Positions 25,494-33,377 of a stretch of DNA of 34,382 nt are shown here, piece by piece. The DNA is taken from assembly GCA_035566895.1 (NCBI GenBank), contig DATMQA010000134.1, positions 1 through 34,382 of the forward strand, in the 5' to 3' direction. The notes under the pieces were generated by a model that saw only the letters and a list, made by a program, of their open reading frames with translations, ran no database searches and had not been told where the DNA came from. The translations under genes were made by a program, and so were the position numbers. The first letter of the stretch is position 1; each line of letters begins with the position of its first letter. The DNA is from DATMQA01 sp035566895 (GTDB lineage Bacteria; Verrucomicrobiota; Verrucomicrobiia; Limisphaerales; UBA8199).

Positions 25494-28400
25494 CTACTTC
25501 CTGGGGACGGTGACTTTTACCATCCCGGTGGCATGGTTGCCGGAGGCATCCGTGGATTGCACGGTAACCGTATAAACTCGGGCGGTGCCGCCCGGGCCTT
25601 TGTTCGCCGCCAGGCTCAACGTGAGATTGCCGGTGATCTGGATGTCCCCCGGAGCAGTGGGCGCGCTGCTGCTAACCGAGATGATCTTGGTCACTGGCGC
25701 AGGGTCGCAGTTGTCGGAGACACTCGCCGAGATGGTGACTGGCACCATGCTTCCGCTCGGCGGCGATAACACATTGGGATTGGCCGTCAACGAATGGATC
25801 ACCGGCGCGGTAGTATCGGCGATCGTGAGACTGACGGCGGTTGCGGAGCTATTCCCGGACGCGTCGCTTACCATCACGGAGATTGTGTATTGGCCGGGGG
25901 GAAGCAGCGTTCCGGCCGCGGGGCTTTGGGTCTTGACCAGGCGGTTGCCCGGGGTGCAATTGTCCTGCGCGACGATATTCGGCAACACGTTCGGGACCGC
26001 CGCCTGGCCATTGGCATCAGCCGAAAGGGTGATGGGACCCGGCGCGCTGACGATTGCCGGCGGGGTGATATCCACCACATTGAAAGCTACGCTCCCGGTG
26101 GATTTGTTGCCGGCGGCGTCGGTGACAGTGAAACTGATCGTGTGCGAGCCGATTCGCAAGGTAGTTCCAGCCGCCGGCTTTTGCGTCATCACGAGCTGGC
26201 TCGCCGGGGTGCAATTGTCGGTGGCCACTACTGCGGCCAGCACATCCGGAACCGTGCCCTGACAATTGGCATCGACCTGGACGGTGAGCGGGCCAGGTGC
26301 GCTGACGATCACCGGCGGGGTCGTATCGACTACTTTGAGCGTCACGGTGCTGGTAGCGCTGTTGCCGGAGAGATCAGTGACCGTGACGTCGATTTTGTAA
26401 CGGCCAGGTCCCAGGAGCGCTCCCGCTGAGGGACTCTGGGCCAGGACCAATTGGTCGGCCGGGGTGCAATTATCAGTCGCGCTGACGCCCGGGAGCACAT
26501 CGGGAACCGCCGCCTGGCCATTGGCACCAGCCGAGAGCGTGATCGGGCCCGGCTTGCTGACAATGATGGGGCGAACGGTTTCAAACACCTCGAACGCGAC
26601 CGTCCCCGTCGAGGTATTGCCGGCCGCGTCGGTGACCGTGACCGTGATCGGGTGCGGGCCGGTGCCGACGATGGTCCCGGCCGCCGGACTTTGCGCCACG
26701 ATCAGTTGTGCGGCAGGAGTGCAATTGTCTGAGGCGACCACATTGGAAAGCACATTGGGGACTGTGCCCTGACATTGGGCGTTGGCGTGAACTGCGAGCG
26801 GAGCCGGAAGACTCAGAATTGCCGGAGGCGTTGTATCCGCCAGCGTCAGCGAGACCGCGGCAGTGGTGGTATTGCCTGAGGCATCCGCGACCTTGAGGGT
26901 GATCGTGTATTGGCCCGTTCCGAGGAGAGTTCCTGCCGCCGGGCTCTGCGTCATAACGAGTTGATTGGCCGGAGTGCAATTGTCCGTCGCCACAATATTC
27001 GGCAGAATATTGGGAACGGCGCCCTGGCAATTGGCCCCCACCGGAACTACCAGCGGAGCCGGAAGGCTGACGATAGCGGGGACGGTCGTGTCAGCCACTG
27101 TCAGGAGGACATTCGTCATCGAACTGTTACCGGAGGCGTCGGTGACCGTGACGGCTATTGTGTATTGGCCGGGGCCGAGGAGACTGCCGGCGGCCGGGTT
27201 TTGGGCGATGACCAGTTGGTTTGTCGGGGTGCAATTATCCGTCGCCACGACGTTCGTCACCACATTGGGAACGGCTCCCTGGCAGTCGGCGCCCACCGAG
27301 ACACCCAGCGAAGCCGGCACGCCAAGAATGGCCGGGGCCGTCGTGTCGGCCACCGTTAGGGGCACATTCGTCGTCGAGTTGTTGCCGGCCGCATCCGTGA
27401 CGGTCACGGTGATTGTGTACTGGCCCGTGCCCACAACGGTCCCCGCAGCCGGACTTTGGCTCATGGCCAATTGATTGGCCGGAGTGCAATTGTCGGCGGC
27501 CGCAACATTCGGCAGCACATTCGGAACGGCCGCCTGGCAATGGGCGTCGGCAGATATCGTGATCGGGCCCGGAGTGTTGAGGATCGAAGGAGCCGTGGTG
27601 TCAGCGACGGTAACAGACACATTGGCGGTAGAGCTGTTGCCGGCCGCGTCGGCGACCGTGACGGTTATGATATGCGCGCCGGTTCCGAGCGGGGTGCCGG
27701 CGGCGGGGCTTTGCGTAATCGCGAGTTGATTTGCGGGCGTGCAGTTGTCGGTGGCAACGATGTTGCCGAGCACGTTCGGAACAACACCCTGGCAATTGGC
27801 AGCGGCAGAAACGGTCAAGGGAGCCGGGGTGCTGACGATGACTGGCGAAGTCGTGTCGGCGACGGTGAACAGGGTAGTGCAGTTGGTGGTATTACCGGAC
27901 GGGTCGGTGACGGTCACGGTAACCGGGTGCGGGCCCAGTCCGACAAGCGTGCCCGAACCAGGACTCTGGCTGAGGGTCAGCAATTGGCGCGGCGCGCAGT
28001 TATCGATGACGAAAAGCTGCGAAAGGAAATCGGGAACTGCCGCCTGGCAATTCGCGTCCGAAGAGGCCGTGATCGCCGCAGGGCAGGAAATCGTCGGCGG
28101 AGTCGTATCGACCACGCGGACAGTGATCGTCGCTTGAGACGAAGCCCCGCAAGAATCAGTCACCGTGAGTGTCACGACATTGGTCCCTAGCGGCAATGAA
28201 GTCGCCAGGGTCACGTTGGTGCCCAAAACAGAACCGCCGAGGCTCCATTCAAAGGTGAGCAGGTCGTTATCCGGATCACTGGACTGGCTGCCATCGAGCG
28301 TCACTTGCGCCGCGCAATCCACCGTTTGGTCAGACCCGGCTACAGCGACCGGCGGGTGGTTGGCTGGAACGACGTCCAAAATGAACCATTGCGATAGTTG

Positions 28401-29522
28401 ATTGTAAGTCCCGAAACCGACGATGCGGTTGGCGTCATTGATGAACTGGGCACTTTGCAATTCCCAGCCCGAATTGGTGGGCAGCAGGGTGTTGAGGTCC
28501 ACCATCTGGCCGTCGCGATACAGAAACGCATGGTAGACGCCGTTGGTGGTCAACGACTCACCGACCACTTCCCCGCGATTGTTGATAGCTGTCGGCGCGC
28601 TGAAATTACCGCCCAAAGTTCCGAGGTCGGTCAAAGCGCCGCCATTATAGAGGAACCCGTGCGTTTCCTGGTCATTGGCAGTGTTGGCCAGGCCCATCAC
28701 CTGGCCGGAGCTGTTGATGCCATAGGCGCTGGAGTAGGTCCCGCCTAGCGTCCCGACGTCCGTCAACGCGCCGCCGGAATAAACGACGCCATGATTCTCG
28801 CCGCTGGCGGTCAAGGATTCACCCACGACCACGCCCGCGTCATTGACGGCGAAGGCGGCGCTGTAATTGCTCCCCAGGGTCCCCACATCCGTCAGCGTGC
28901 CCCCGGCATAGACGAAACCATGAAAGTCGCCGTTTGTCAGAGAGGACTCGCCCACTACCACCCCGGCGTTATTCAAGGCGAACGGGTAGCTGTCGCCCCC
29001 AAACGTGCCCAGGCTGGTCATCGCGCCGTTGGCATAGAGAAATCCCACCGTCGAGGCATTCGAGGAAAGCGTTGAGGTCCCGATAACCTGGCCCGCATCA
29101 TTGAGCGCATCCGCGCTGCTGGTCGGGCCCCCCAGGGTCCCCAGGTCAAGGACCTGTCCCCCGCTGTAAAGGAAGGCGTGGGTTTGACCGGGCGTCGCCA
29201 GGTCGGACTGGCCGGCAATTTGTCCCGAGCTGTTGATCGCGTTGCCACTGCTGGTGCCGCCGCCGAAGGTCCCCAGGTCGCTCAGGCTGCCGCTATCGTA
29301 AAGAAACGCGTGGCCACCATGTTCGAACGCGACGAAAAAGAATCCCGTAAGCTGGCCGGTGGCGTTCAGCCCGAAAACCTGGAAACCGGACTCGGGGAGG
29401 GCCGGGAGGTTGGTAACGGTACTCGTGCTGGTTCCGCACGCGCGGGAGTTAATGGCTGCCGAAAGCAGCAACAGGAGAATATAGACACCGGTTAACGTCC
29501 TGGAGGAGAGGATTTGCTTCAT
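25494..29522 (-). CDS. Large secreted HAF-PKD-HYR repeat protein (adhesin candidate)
   Basis: The 1342-residue protein starts with a signal peptide, 'MKQILSSRTLTGVYILLLLL'. Residues about 45-390 hold HAF repeats of about 45-48 residues, marked by 'DLGTLGG', 'A.N..G.VVGES' and 'HAFLY', which often form propeller-like folds. A PKD-like domain follows ('PPVAVAGSDQTVDC', 'DGSQSSDPDND', 'FEWSLG'). Then come nine HYR-type repeats of exactly 85 residues, each with 'VADTT.P.I' and 'ATDNCTP..QLV..QSPAAGT', and a final beta domain to the end 'VKVTVPRK'. No sortase signal or C-terminal anchor domain is seen. Such proteins are usually cell-surface or matrix proteins; adhesion is inference. It lies between pilin genes, and a sigma-54-like site is at 29585-29601. 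The longer frame to 29711 lacks a signal peptide at its start. Confidence 0.88.
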   Translation of the reverse strand: MKQILSSRTLTGVYILLLLLSAAINSRACGTSTSTVTNLPALPESGFQVFGLNATGQLTGFFFVAFEHGGHAFLYDSGSLSDLGTFGGGTSSGNAINSSGQIAGQSDLATPGQTHAFLYSGGQVLDLGTLGGPTSSADALNDAGQVIGTSTLSSNASTVGFLYANGAMTSLGTFGGDSYPFALNNAGVVVGESSLTNGDFHGFVYAGGTLTDVGTLGSNYSAAFAVNDAGVVVGESLTASGENHGVVYSGGALTDVGTLGGTYSSAYGINSSGQVMGLANTANDQETHGFLYNGGALTDLGTLGGNFSAPTAINNRGEVVGESLTTNGVYHAFLYRDGQMVDLNTLLPTNSGWELQSAQFINDANRIVGFGTYNQLSQWFILDVVPANHPPVAVAGSDQTVDCAAQVTLDGSQSSDPDNDLLTFEWSLGGSVLGTNVTLATSLPLGTNVVTLTVTDSCGASSQATITVRVVDTTPPTISCPAAITASSDANCQAAVPDFLSQLFVIDNCAPRQLLTLSQSPGSGTLVGLGPHPVTVTVTDPSGNTTNCTTLFTVADTTSPVIVSTPAPLTVSAAANCQGVVPNVLGNIVATDNCTPANQLAITQSPAAGTPLGTGAHIITVTVADAAGNSSTANVSVTVADTTAPSILNTPGPITISADAHCQAAVPNVLPNVAAADNCTPANQLAMSQSPAAGTVVGTGQYTITVTVTDAAGNNSTTNVPLTVADTTAPAILGVPASLGVSVGADCQGAVPNVVTNVVATDNCTPTNQLVIAQNPAAGSLLGPGQYTIAVTVTDASGNSSMTNVLLTVADTTVPAIVSLPAPLVVPVGANCQGAVPNILPNIVATDNCTPANQLVMTQSPAAGTLLGTGQYTITLKVADASGNTTTAAVSLTLADTTPPAILSLPAPLAVHANAQCQGTVPNVLSNVVASDNCTPAAQLIVAQSPAAGTIVGTGPHPITVTVTDAAGNTSTGTVAFEVFETVRPIIVSKPGPITLSAGANGQAAVPDVLPGVSATDNCTPADQLVLAQSPSAGALLGPGRYKIDVTVTDLSGNSATSTVTLKVVDTTPPVIVSAPGPLTVQVDANCQGTVPDVLAAVVATDNCTPASQLVMTQKPAAGTTLRIGSHTISFTVTDAAGNKSTGSVAFNVVDITPPAIVSAPGPITLSADANGQAAVPNVLPNIVAQDNCTPGNRLVKTQSPAAGTLLPPGQYTISVMVSDASGNSSATAVSLTIADTTAPVIHSLTANPNVLSPPSGSMVPVTISASVSDNCDPAPVTKIISVSSSAPTAPGDIQITGNLTLSLAANKGPGGTARVYTVTVQSTDASGNHATGMVKVTVPRK
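25820..28115. repeat. Nine tandem 255-nt units encoding HYR domains
   Basis: The segment around GGNGTGCAATTGTC recurs at 25951, 26206, 26461, 26716, 26971, 27226, 27481, 27736 and 27991, always 255 nt apart. The units differ by many substitutions but by no insertion or deletion. Confidence 0.9.
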
Positions 29523-29584
29523 GGCTTCTTTATCGAGCATTCGCGCTGTCTTGCATTCGTTGCCGCGTGTCTTAAGGAAGGACA

Positions 29585-29601
29585 AGCATCGGTCGGGCCA
29601 A
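29585..29601 (-). promoter_or_regulatory. Possible sigma-54-like promoter of the HYR protein gene
   Basis: The minus strand reads TTGGCCCGACCGATGCT, with GG-N10-GC spacing and two differences from TGGCACG-N4-TTGCW. It lies about 63-79 nt upstream of the chosen ATG. Confidence 0.4.
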
Positions 29602-29641
29602 CTACGGAAATGAGAATCGGGCAAAATACGGAGGCAAAGTA

Positions 29642-29674
29642 CAAAAAAAAGGCCCGGGAGAGTTTCCCGGGCCT
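29642..29674 (-). terminator. Rho-independent terminator of pilin copy 2
   Basis: On the minus strand a 10-bp stem (AGGCCCGGGA / TCCCGGGCCT, loop 5 nt, 29650-29674) is followed by TTTTTTTTGT. It lies 20 nt after the pilin stop and separates it from the HYR protein gene. Confidence 0.88.
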
Positions 29675-29694
29675 CAGTGTAAATGGAAGGGCTA

Positions 29695-30069
29695 CTAGGC
29701 CGAAGTATCAACCGGCAGGATGTGCGTGGAAGAAACCTTCTGGCACGTCGGCTTGTTGGTGACCCCGTTAAGGGTGTAGCTGTCCGAGAATTTCGTTCCG
29801 CCCGAAGGGCAGATGACGGAGTTCTTCAGGTAGGCCGAGATTTTGCCGTAGCTGACCGTGGCGCTGGCCGCCTGTTTGTTCTCCAACGCCCATTGCTGGG
29901 TCGCGCCGTCGATCTGACGGAGATTGTTGATGCAGGCGTTCATCTGCGACGTGGTACGAGCGCGGACGAAGTTGGGGATGGCGATGGCCGCCAGGAGGCC
30001 GATGATGGCCACGACGATCATAATTTCCACCAACGTGAAACCGGCCTTGCGGGATGTTCTGGTTTTCAT
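29695..30069 (-). CDS. Type IV pilin-like protein (124 aa), copy 2
   Basis: It begins 'MKTRTSRKAG', then 'FTLVEIMIVVAIIGLLAA', and is otherwise residue-for-residue the same as the pilin at 24100-24474. By eye about 13 of 375 bases differ, nearly all silent, so the pair arose by a recent duplication or is kept alike by gene conversion. The leader and promoter (30104-30196) are duplicated too. Canonical Gly-1, Phe+1 and Glu+5 are present. It has a strong terminator and is probably a single-gene unit, lying between the PilX-like gene of module B and the HYR protein gene. It is a likely major pilin. Confidence 0.92.
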   Translation of the reverse strand: MKTRTSRKAGFTLVEIMIVVAIIGLLAAIAIPNFVRARTTSQMNACINNLRQIDGATQQWALENKQAASATVSYGKISAYLKNSVICPSGGTKFSDSYTLNGVTNKPTCQKVSSTHILPVDTSA

Positions 30070-30103
30070 ACTATTGTTTTGCTGTCTTTCTGTTGTTCGC
30101 GGC

Positions 30104-30160
30104 GTGAACTTACTGTGGGCGGGTTATTTAATAACTGCGCAGTTCACTGATTGCCCACAG
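30104..30160 (-). promoter_or_regulatory. Structured 5' leader with interlocking inverted repeats, copy 2
   Basis: On the plus strand GTGAACT (30104-30110) pairs with AGTTCAC (30141-30147), and CTGTGGGC (30113-30120) pairs perfectly with GCCCACAG (30153-30160). A small hairpin GTTA/TAAC sits between them at 30123-30135. The arrangement matches copy 1, with one compensated base-pair change. Confidence 0.55.
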
Positions 30161-30177
30161 CAACCGCAAAGAAAAGT

Positions 30178-30196
30178 GAGCAGGCCCGGTGCCAAA
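30178..30196 (-). promoter_or_regulatory. Sigma-54-like -24/-12 promoter of pilin copy 2
   Basis: The minus strand reads TTGGCACCGGGCCTGCT with GG-N10-GC spacing. It sits at nearly the same distance from the ATG as in copy 1, although the spacer bases differ. Confidence 0.6.
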
Positions 30197-30254
30197 TCAG
30201 AAAGCAGAATCGTGGAACATCCCTGGGTCCAACACCGTTTGGGAAAACATAAGA

Positions 30255-30280
30255 GGGGCGTTCCGGAGGAGGAACGCCCC
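30255..30280 (-). terminator. Hairpin behind the PilX-like gene of module B
   Basis: A perfect 10-bp stem GGGGCGTTCC / GGAACGCCCC with a 6-nt loop lies 67 nt after the stop. The following minus-strand bases are CTCTTATGTTTT, a poor U-run, so termination is likely but not certain. Confidence 0.6.
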
Positions 30281-30347
30281 ATCGATGAAAGGTCCAGCAA
30301 AGCGCCCTAAGAAACCCGTTGGGTCCTCAGGTGGCGCACCACTTGGC

Positions 30348-32234
30348 TCACGGCTTGATTTCGTTCCACGCCGTAGCAAGGTAGCGGCCGGCGTTGGGCG
30401 GACTCATCAGGGCCTCGTCGTAGTGGAAACTGAAATGGCCGTTCAAGGTGGCCGTGTTGCACATGATTGACCCGGAAAAGTCCTGGTTGTTATTGCCGCC
30501 GCCGTTCAGAGTCAGAGCGGCGTTGGGCGCCACGAGCACGCCGGTGAACGTGCCGTTGCCCGACACGCTGAACGAGGTCACGCTGGGCGCGCAGAACACG
30601 GTGAAGTTCAGCGGGAACCCATCCGGATTGACGATGTTGTTGCCCGAGATACCGACCGAGGTCCCGCCCGCATAGACCAGCAGCGATGGATACTGCGTGA
30701 TATTGAATGGGGTCCAGGGACCGTTGGTGTTGGCGGCGACCAGCACCGTTCCATGCCCTTCAGCATAGGTAATGTATTCGCTGCCGGTGAGACCACCAGG
30801 CAGATTTACACTGACGTTAGTGCCGATCACGAGATTCGTGCCAGGGCTCATGCCGGTGGCTGCCAGGTATTGTCCGTTATCAGTTAGGATGTGCGCGTAG
30901 TAGTTGGTCGTGTAAAACGTGTTGGTCTGATAAAGATTCCAGGCGTAACTGTAGTTTGGCCAGGTGTAGGTGTAGGTCGTGTAGGAGTAACCGGTGATCA
31001 CATTGTAGTCCCACCAGGTGCCGCGGCCAGAGGGAGGGCCGTTATTGACGACGCGGGGGCCGGCAACTGTGCCAACATAGGTCCCAGGCGCCGGGTAGGT
31101 TAGCGAACTGGTCGGTTGGCTGTTCGTGGTTAGGCCCGGCTGCGCTCCAGGGTAAGAGCCGACTGTGGTAGTATTATAGTTGGTCGTGAGGCCGGGCTGG
31201 GACCCAGGGTAGGCTCCGCTGTTGTTATTGGATGCGATGTTGGTCACGACTCCGCTCCACGGCGGAGGGTTGGGGTAGGTGGCCGAGTTGGTGCCGTTCG
31301 TGCTGACGTTGGCGCCGGTGGCGACGACCCAGCCGCCGGCCGGCAGCGCGGGCCACGAACCGGCGCCCGCGGGCGTGCTGGTGTCCGGGAAGGAGAAGTT
31401 GGCGTCCTGCAGCACCCAACCAGGCTCCAACCCACTGTTGCTCGCCTGCCAGGAATGTGCGCCCACGCCCCCGTTGGGGCCAACGGTCACCGGGACGTTG
31501 GGGCCTGTATGCACCTTTCCGTAAATATTGGCGTTCTGAACGCTGATGTAATCATTCACCACGCCACCATTGCAGGCAATGTCGCCATGGTCGCCGCTAT
31601 ATTTCGAGGAGTTGTATTTCCCGTTTACGCTCTTATTGGGGTCCTGCGAGTTGTAACTGTCGGTGTAAACGCCGTTGCCGTGGAGGTCGATGTAGTTTTT
31701 CGCCGCCAGGCCCGTGGTGTAAAGGTTGGCTTTGGCACAGGTCACTTGCACCGCGCGGCTGAGGACGGCAGGCCCGGCGGTGACGTTACCGCCGCCCGCC
31801 GAGGCAAACAGCGTCGAGGCGATGTTCTGCGCCAGCGCGGGGAGCTGCACGTAGGATTTAGCGATAATCATGGGTTTGTTCAGCACGCCGTTGACCCACA
31901 TCGGCGAGTTGGTCACGTAAAGCGTGACCACGTAGCTGTTGCCATCAGGCATCGTGTTGCTACGGTAAAAGACCTGGGAGCTCCCGACCTGTGTATAGCC
32001 GTCGGCAGTCAGATTGGTCGAGTTGTTATTGAGCTGCTCGATGCCGTCTTCAACCCCGGCCTCGGTCACGGCGATGGCCATGTTCCAGCCCTGGGAGCGG
32101 ACGCTCAGCAGATTTTGCTGGTCGATCAGCGACAGGTAATACATCACGAACATGCAGAGGATCGAGCAGATGACCAGCGTCGTAAGCAGGGCGCTGCCGA
32201 GTTTTTTAAGTTTGCGTGAGAGGTTGATTTTCAT
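30348..32234 (-). CDS. PilX-like pilus assembly protein, module B
   Basis: The 628 residues start with a basic leader and one membrane helix ('LGSALLTTLVICSILCMFVM'), then 'NMAIAVTEAGVEDGIEQLN', the PilX N-terminal pattern. A long Asn/Thr/Tyr/Pro-rich middle includes two 'YPG.QPGLTTN' repeats (around residues 345-375) and a Tyr-rich stretch. The C-terminus shows 'GTFTGVLVAPNAALTLNG', 'DFSGSIMCNTATLNG' and 'FHYDEAL', a pattern known from C-terminal domains of PilX-type proteins. It is the third gene of the V-W-X operon. Compared with module A the size and order agree, but the sequences have diverged widely. It is probably a surface-exposed minor pilin. The hairpin at 30255 likely ends its transcript. 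Confidence 0.8.
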   Translation of the reverse strand: MKINLSRKLKKLGSALLTTLVICSILCMFVMYYLSLIDQQNLLSVRSQGWNMAIAVTEAGVEDGIEQLNNNSTNLTADGYTQVGSSQVFYRSNTMPDGNSYVVTLYVTNSPMWVNGVLNKPMIIAKSYVQLPALAQNIASTLFASAGGGNVTAGPAVLSRAVQVTCAKANLYTTGLAAKNYIDLHGNGVYTDSYNSQDPNKSVNGKYNSSKYSGDHGDIACNGGVVNDYISVQNANIYGKVHTGPNVPVTVGPNGGVGAHSWQASNSGLEPGWVLQDANFSFPDTSTPAGAGSWPALPAGGWVVATGANVSTNGTNSATYPNPPPWSGVVTNIASNNNSGAYPGSQPGLTTNYNTTTVGSYPGAQPGLTTNSQPTSSLTYPAPGTYVGTVAGPRVVNNGPPSGRGTWWDYNVITGYSYTTYTYTWPNYSYAWNLYQTNTFYTTNYYAHILTDNGQYLAATGMSPGTNLVIGTNVSVNLPGGLTGSEYITYAEGHGTVLVAANTNGPWTPFNITQYPSLLVYAGGTSVGISGNNIVNPDGFPLNFTVFCAPSVTSFSVSGNGTFTGVLVAPNAALTLNGGGNNNQDFSGSIMCNTATLNGHFSFHYDEALMSPPNAGRYLATAWNEIKP

Positions 32235-32257
32235 ATGTGTCCTGCGCGTTTGTTGAT

Positions 32258-32842
32258 CTATTGTTGTTTACGGATGACGATATAAGCGGTTTGGACGTCT
32301 TCACTGTTGACGTTGGCCGTCGGGCTCAGCGCGATCGCCGTTTTCCAGGTCAAGCGGATGACTTTGACGGTCTGCTGCCAACCGGGCTGGGTCATGTCCG
32401 GCGGGTAATAAAGGTCGAACGTGGTGTTGGTCGGCGGCGGAGGCGGGCGCATGCCCAGCGTGAAGTTGAGCAGATTGCAGTTGGTGATCATGATCTTGCT
32501 GGTGCCATCACTGCAATTGCGCAGGAGCCACTGCCGGTTGCTGTCAAAGGTGTAACTCACCGTGTTGCTGTCGCCGGTGAGAATGGTCAGGGTGCGGCTG
32601 GTGGCGTTGCTGGTGTAGTTTTGGAACACGGCCGCCTGGCGAATTTCCCGCGTAACCTGGTCCATCGTCTGGCGGTTCGCCTGGTCGAGCATCGCGTAGT
32701 TGGACAGGGCCGCAAAGCTCCTGGTGGTGAAGATGAAGATCGAGGCCAGCGCCATGCCACTGATGGAAAAGACCCCCACGGCCACCATCATCTCCACCAG
32801 CGTGTAGCCGCGCCGGGGTTTCGTTACGGGCTTAATATACAT
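32258..32842 (-). CDS. Prepilin-type protein, PilW-like, module B
   Basis: From ATG 32842 the protein has 194 residues. The leader 'MYIKPVTKPRRG' precedes 'YTLVEMMVAVGVFSISGMAL', with Gly at -1, Tyr at +1 and Glu at +5, a normal prepilin signal. 'DQANRQTMDQVTREIRQAAVF' follows, as in PilW-type minor pilins, and later 'MRPPPPPTNTTFDLYYPP'. The frame is open to 32905, but that start would bury the leader. It overlaps the 3' end of the PilV-like gene by 11 nt, and the X-like gene follows 23 nt later. It corresponds to the gene at 21923-22609 in module A, but with a canonical cleavage site. Confidence 0.82.
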   Translation of the reverse strand: MYIKPVTKPRRGYTLVEMMVAVGVFSISGMALASIFIFTTRSFAALSNYAMLDQANRQTMDQVTREIRQAAVFQNYTSNATSRTLTILTGDSNTVSYTFDSNRQWLLRNCSDGTSKIMITNCNLLNFTLGMRPPPPPTNTTFDLYYPPDMTQPGWQQTVKVIRLTWKTAIALSPTANVNSEDVQTAYIVIRKQQ

Positions 32843-33299
32843 AATTCTGGATCCCGTCCTTGGCCACATACGTAGTAAGCGTGCGGGTGTGATTGATCCT
32901 GCCAAAAGTCGTCCACGTCAGCGTAATACTGAACTCGCGCATATTATTCGCGTAGCTGGGCGCCGGGCCGGGGTTGAAGGCAGGGGTCAAAATAGACATC
33001 GTCCCGTTGTAAACCACCCCCGGATTATTGGTCGTTTGTGGGTCGTAATACGCGGTGAAATTGGTGGGGATGAAACCGGCGTTGGTAACCTGATCCCAAT
33101 TGTAGAGGCGGATGGCTTCGGTCTTCTCCAGCAGAATCTGGGTCGCCCGCTGGTTTTCCCGTGCCAGCCGCATCATGAACAGGCCGTAGTTCGTCGAGCC
33201 CATAAACCCGGCGCTAAGGATGCTCAGGATACACGTCGCCAGGATGACCTCGACTAAGGTGCCGGCGCTTTCGCCTCTCTTGCCACAGCGGATTGTCAT
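32832..33299 (-). CDS. Prepilin-type protein, PilV-like, module B
   Basis: The 155-residue protein has a short leader ending 'GESAG', then 'TLVEVILATCILSILSAGF'. Gly is at the cleavage site, but the usual Phe at +1 is missing, so Glu falls at +4 instead of +5. 'ARENQRATQILLEKTEAIRLYNW' is typical for PilV-like minor pilins. ATG 33299 is the only good start. It is the first gene of the module B operon, with a sigma-54-like element at 33359-33377, and overlaps the PilW-like gene by 11 nt. Because of the one-residue shift, correct processing or methylation is uncertain. Confidence 0.78.
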   Translation of the reverse strand: MTIRCGKRGESAGTLVEVILATCILSILSAGFMGSTNYGLFMMRLARENQRATQILLEKTEAIRLYNWDQVTNAGFIPTNFTAYYDPQTTNNPGVVYNGTMSILTPAFNPGPAPSYANNMREFSITLTWTTFGRINHTRTLTTYVAKDGIQNYVY

Positions 33300-33358
33300 G
33301 CTCTAAATCAATTCTCTAACCGCCGTTCCCTGTCCGCGTGCCGGCGCTTCAAACACCT

Positions 33359-33377
33359 GTCGCATATCCCATGCCAC
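33359..33377 (-). promoter_or_regulatory. Sigma-54-like promoter of minor-pilin module B
   Basis: The minus strand reads TGGCATGGGATATGCG with GG-N10-GC spacing, against TGGCACG-N4-TTGCW. It lies about 60-78 nt before the PilV-like ATG. Confidence 0.5.

Noticed and set aside
25820..28115. Regular repeats considered as a CRISPR array
   Set aside because: Units are 255 nt long, encode protein domains in one frame and have no short repeat/spacer alternation.
25585..28190. Several plus-strand frames (up to 244 codons) with apparent internal repeats
   Set aside because: They mirror the HYR repeats of the minus-strand gene; the repetition comes from the 255-nt units.
31455..32219. 254-codon plus-strand frame
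   Set aside because: It is antisense to the PilX-like gene, which has a clear membrane helix and C-terminal domain; the antisense product has none.
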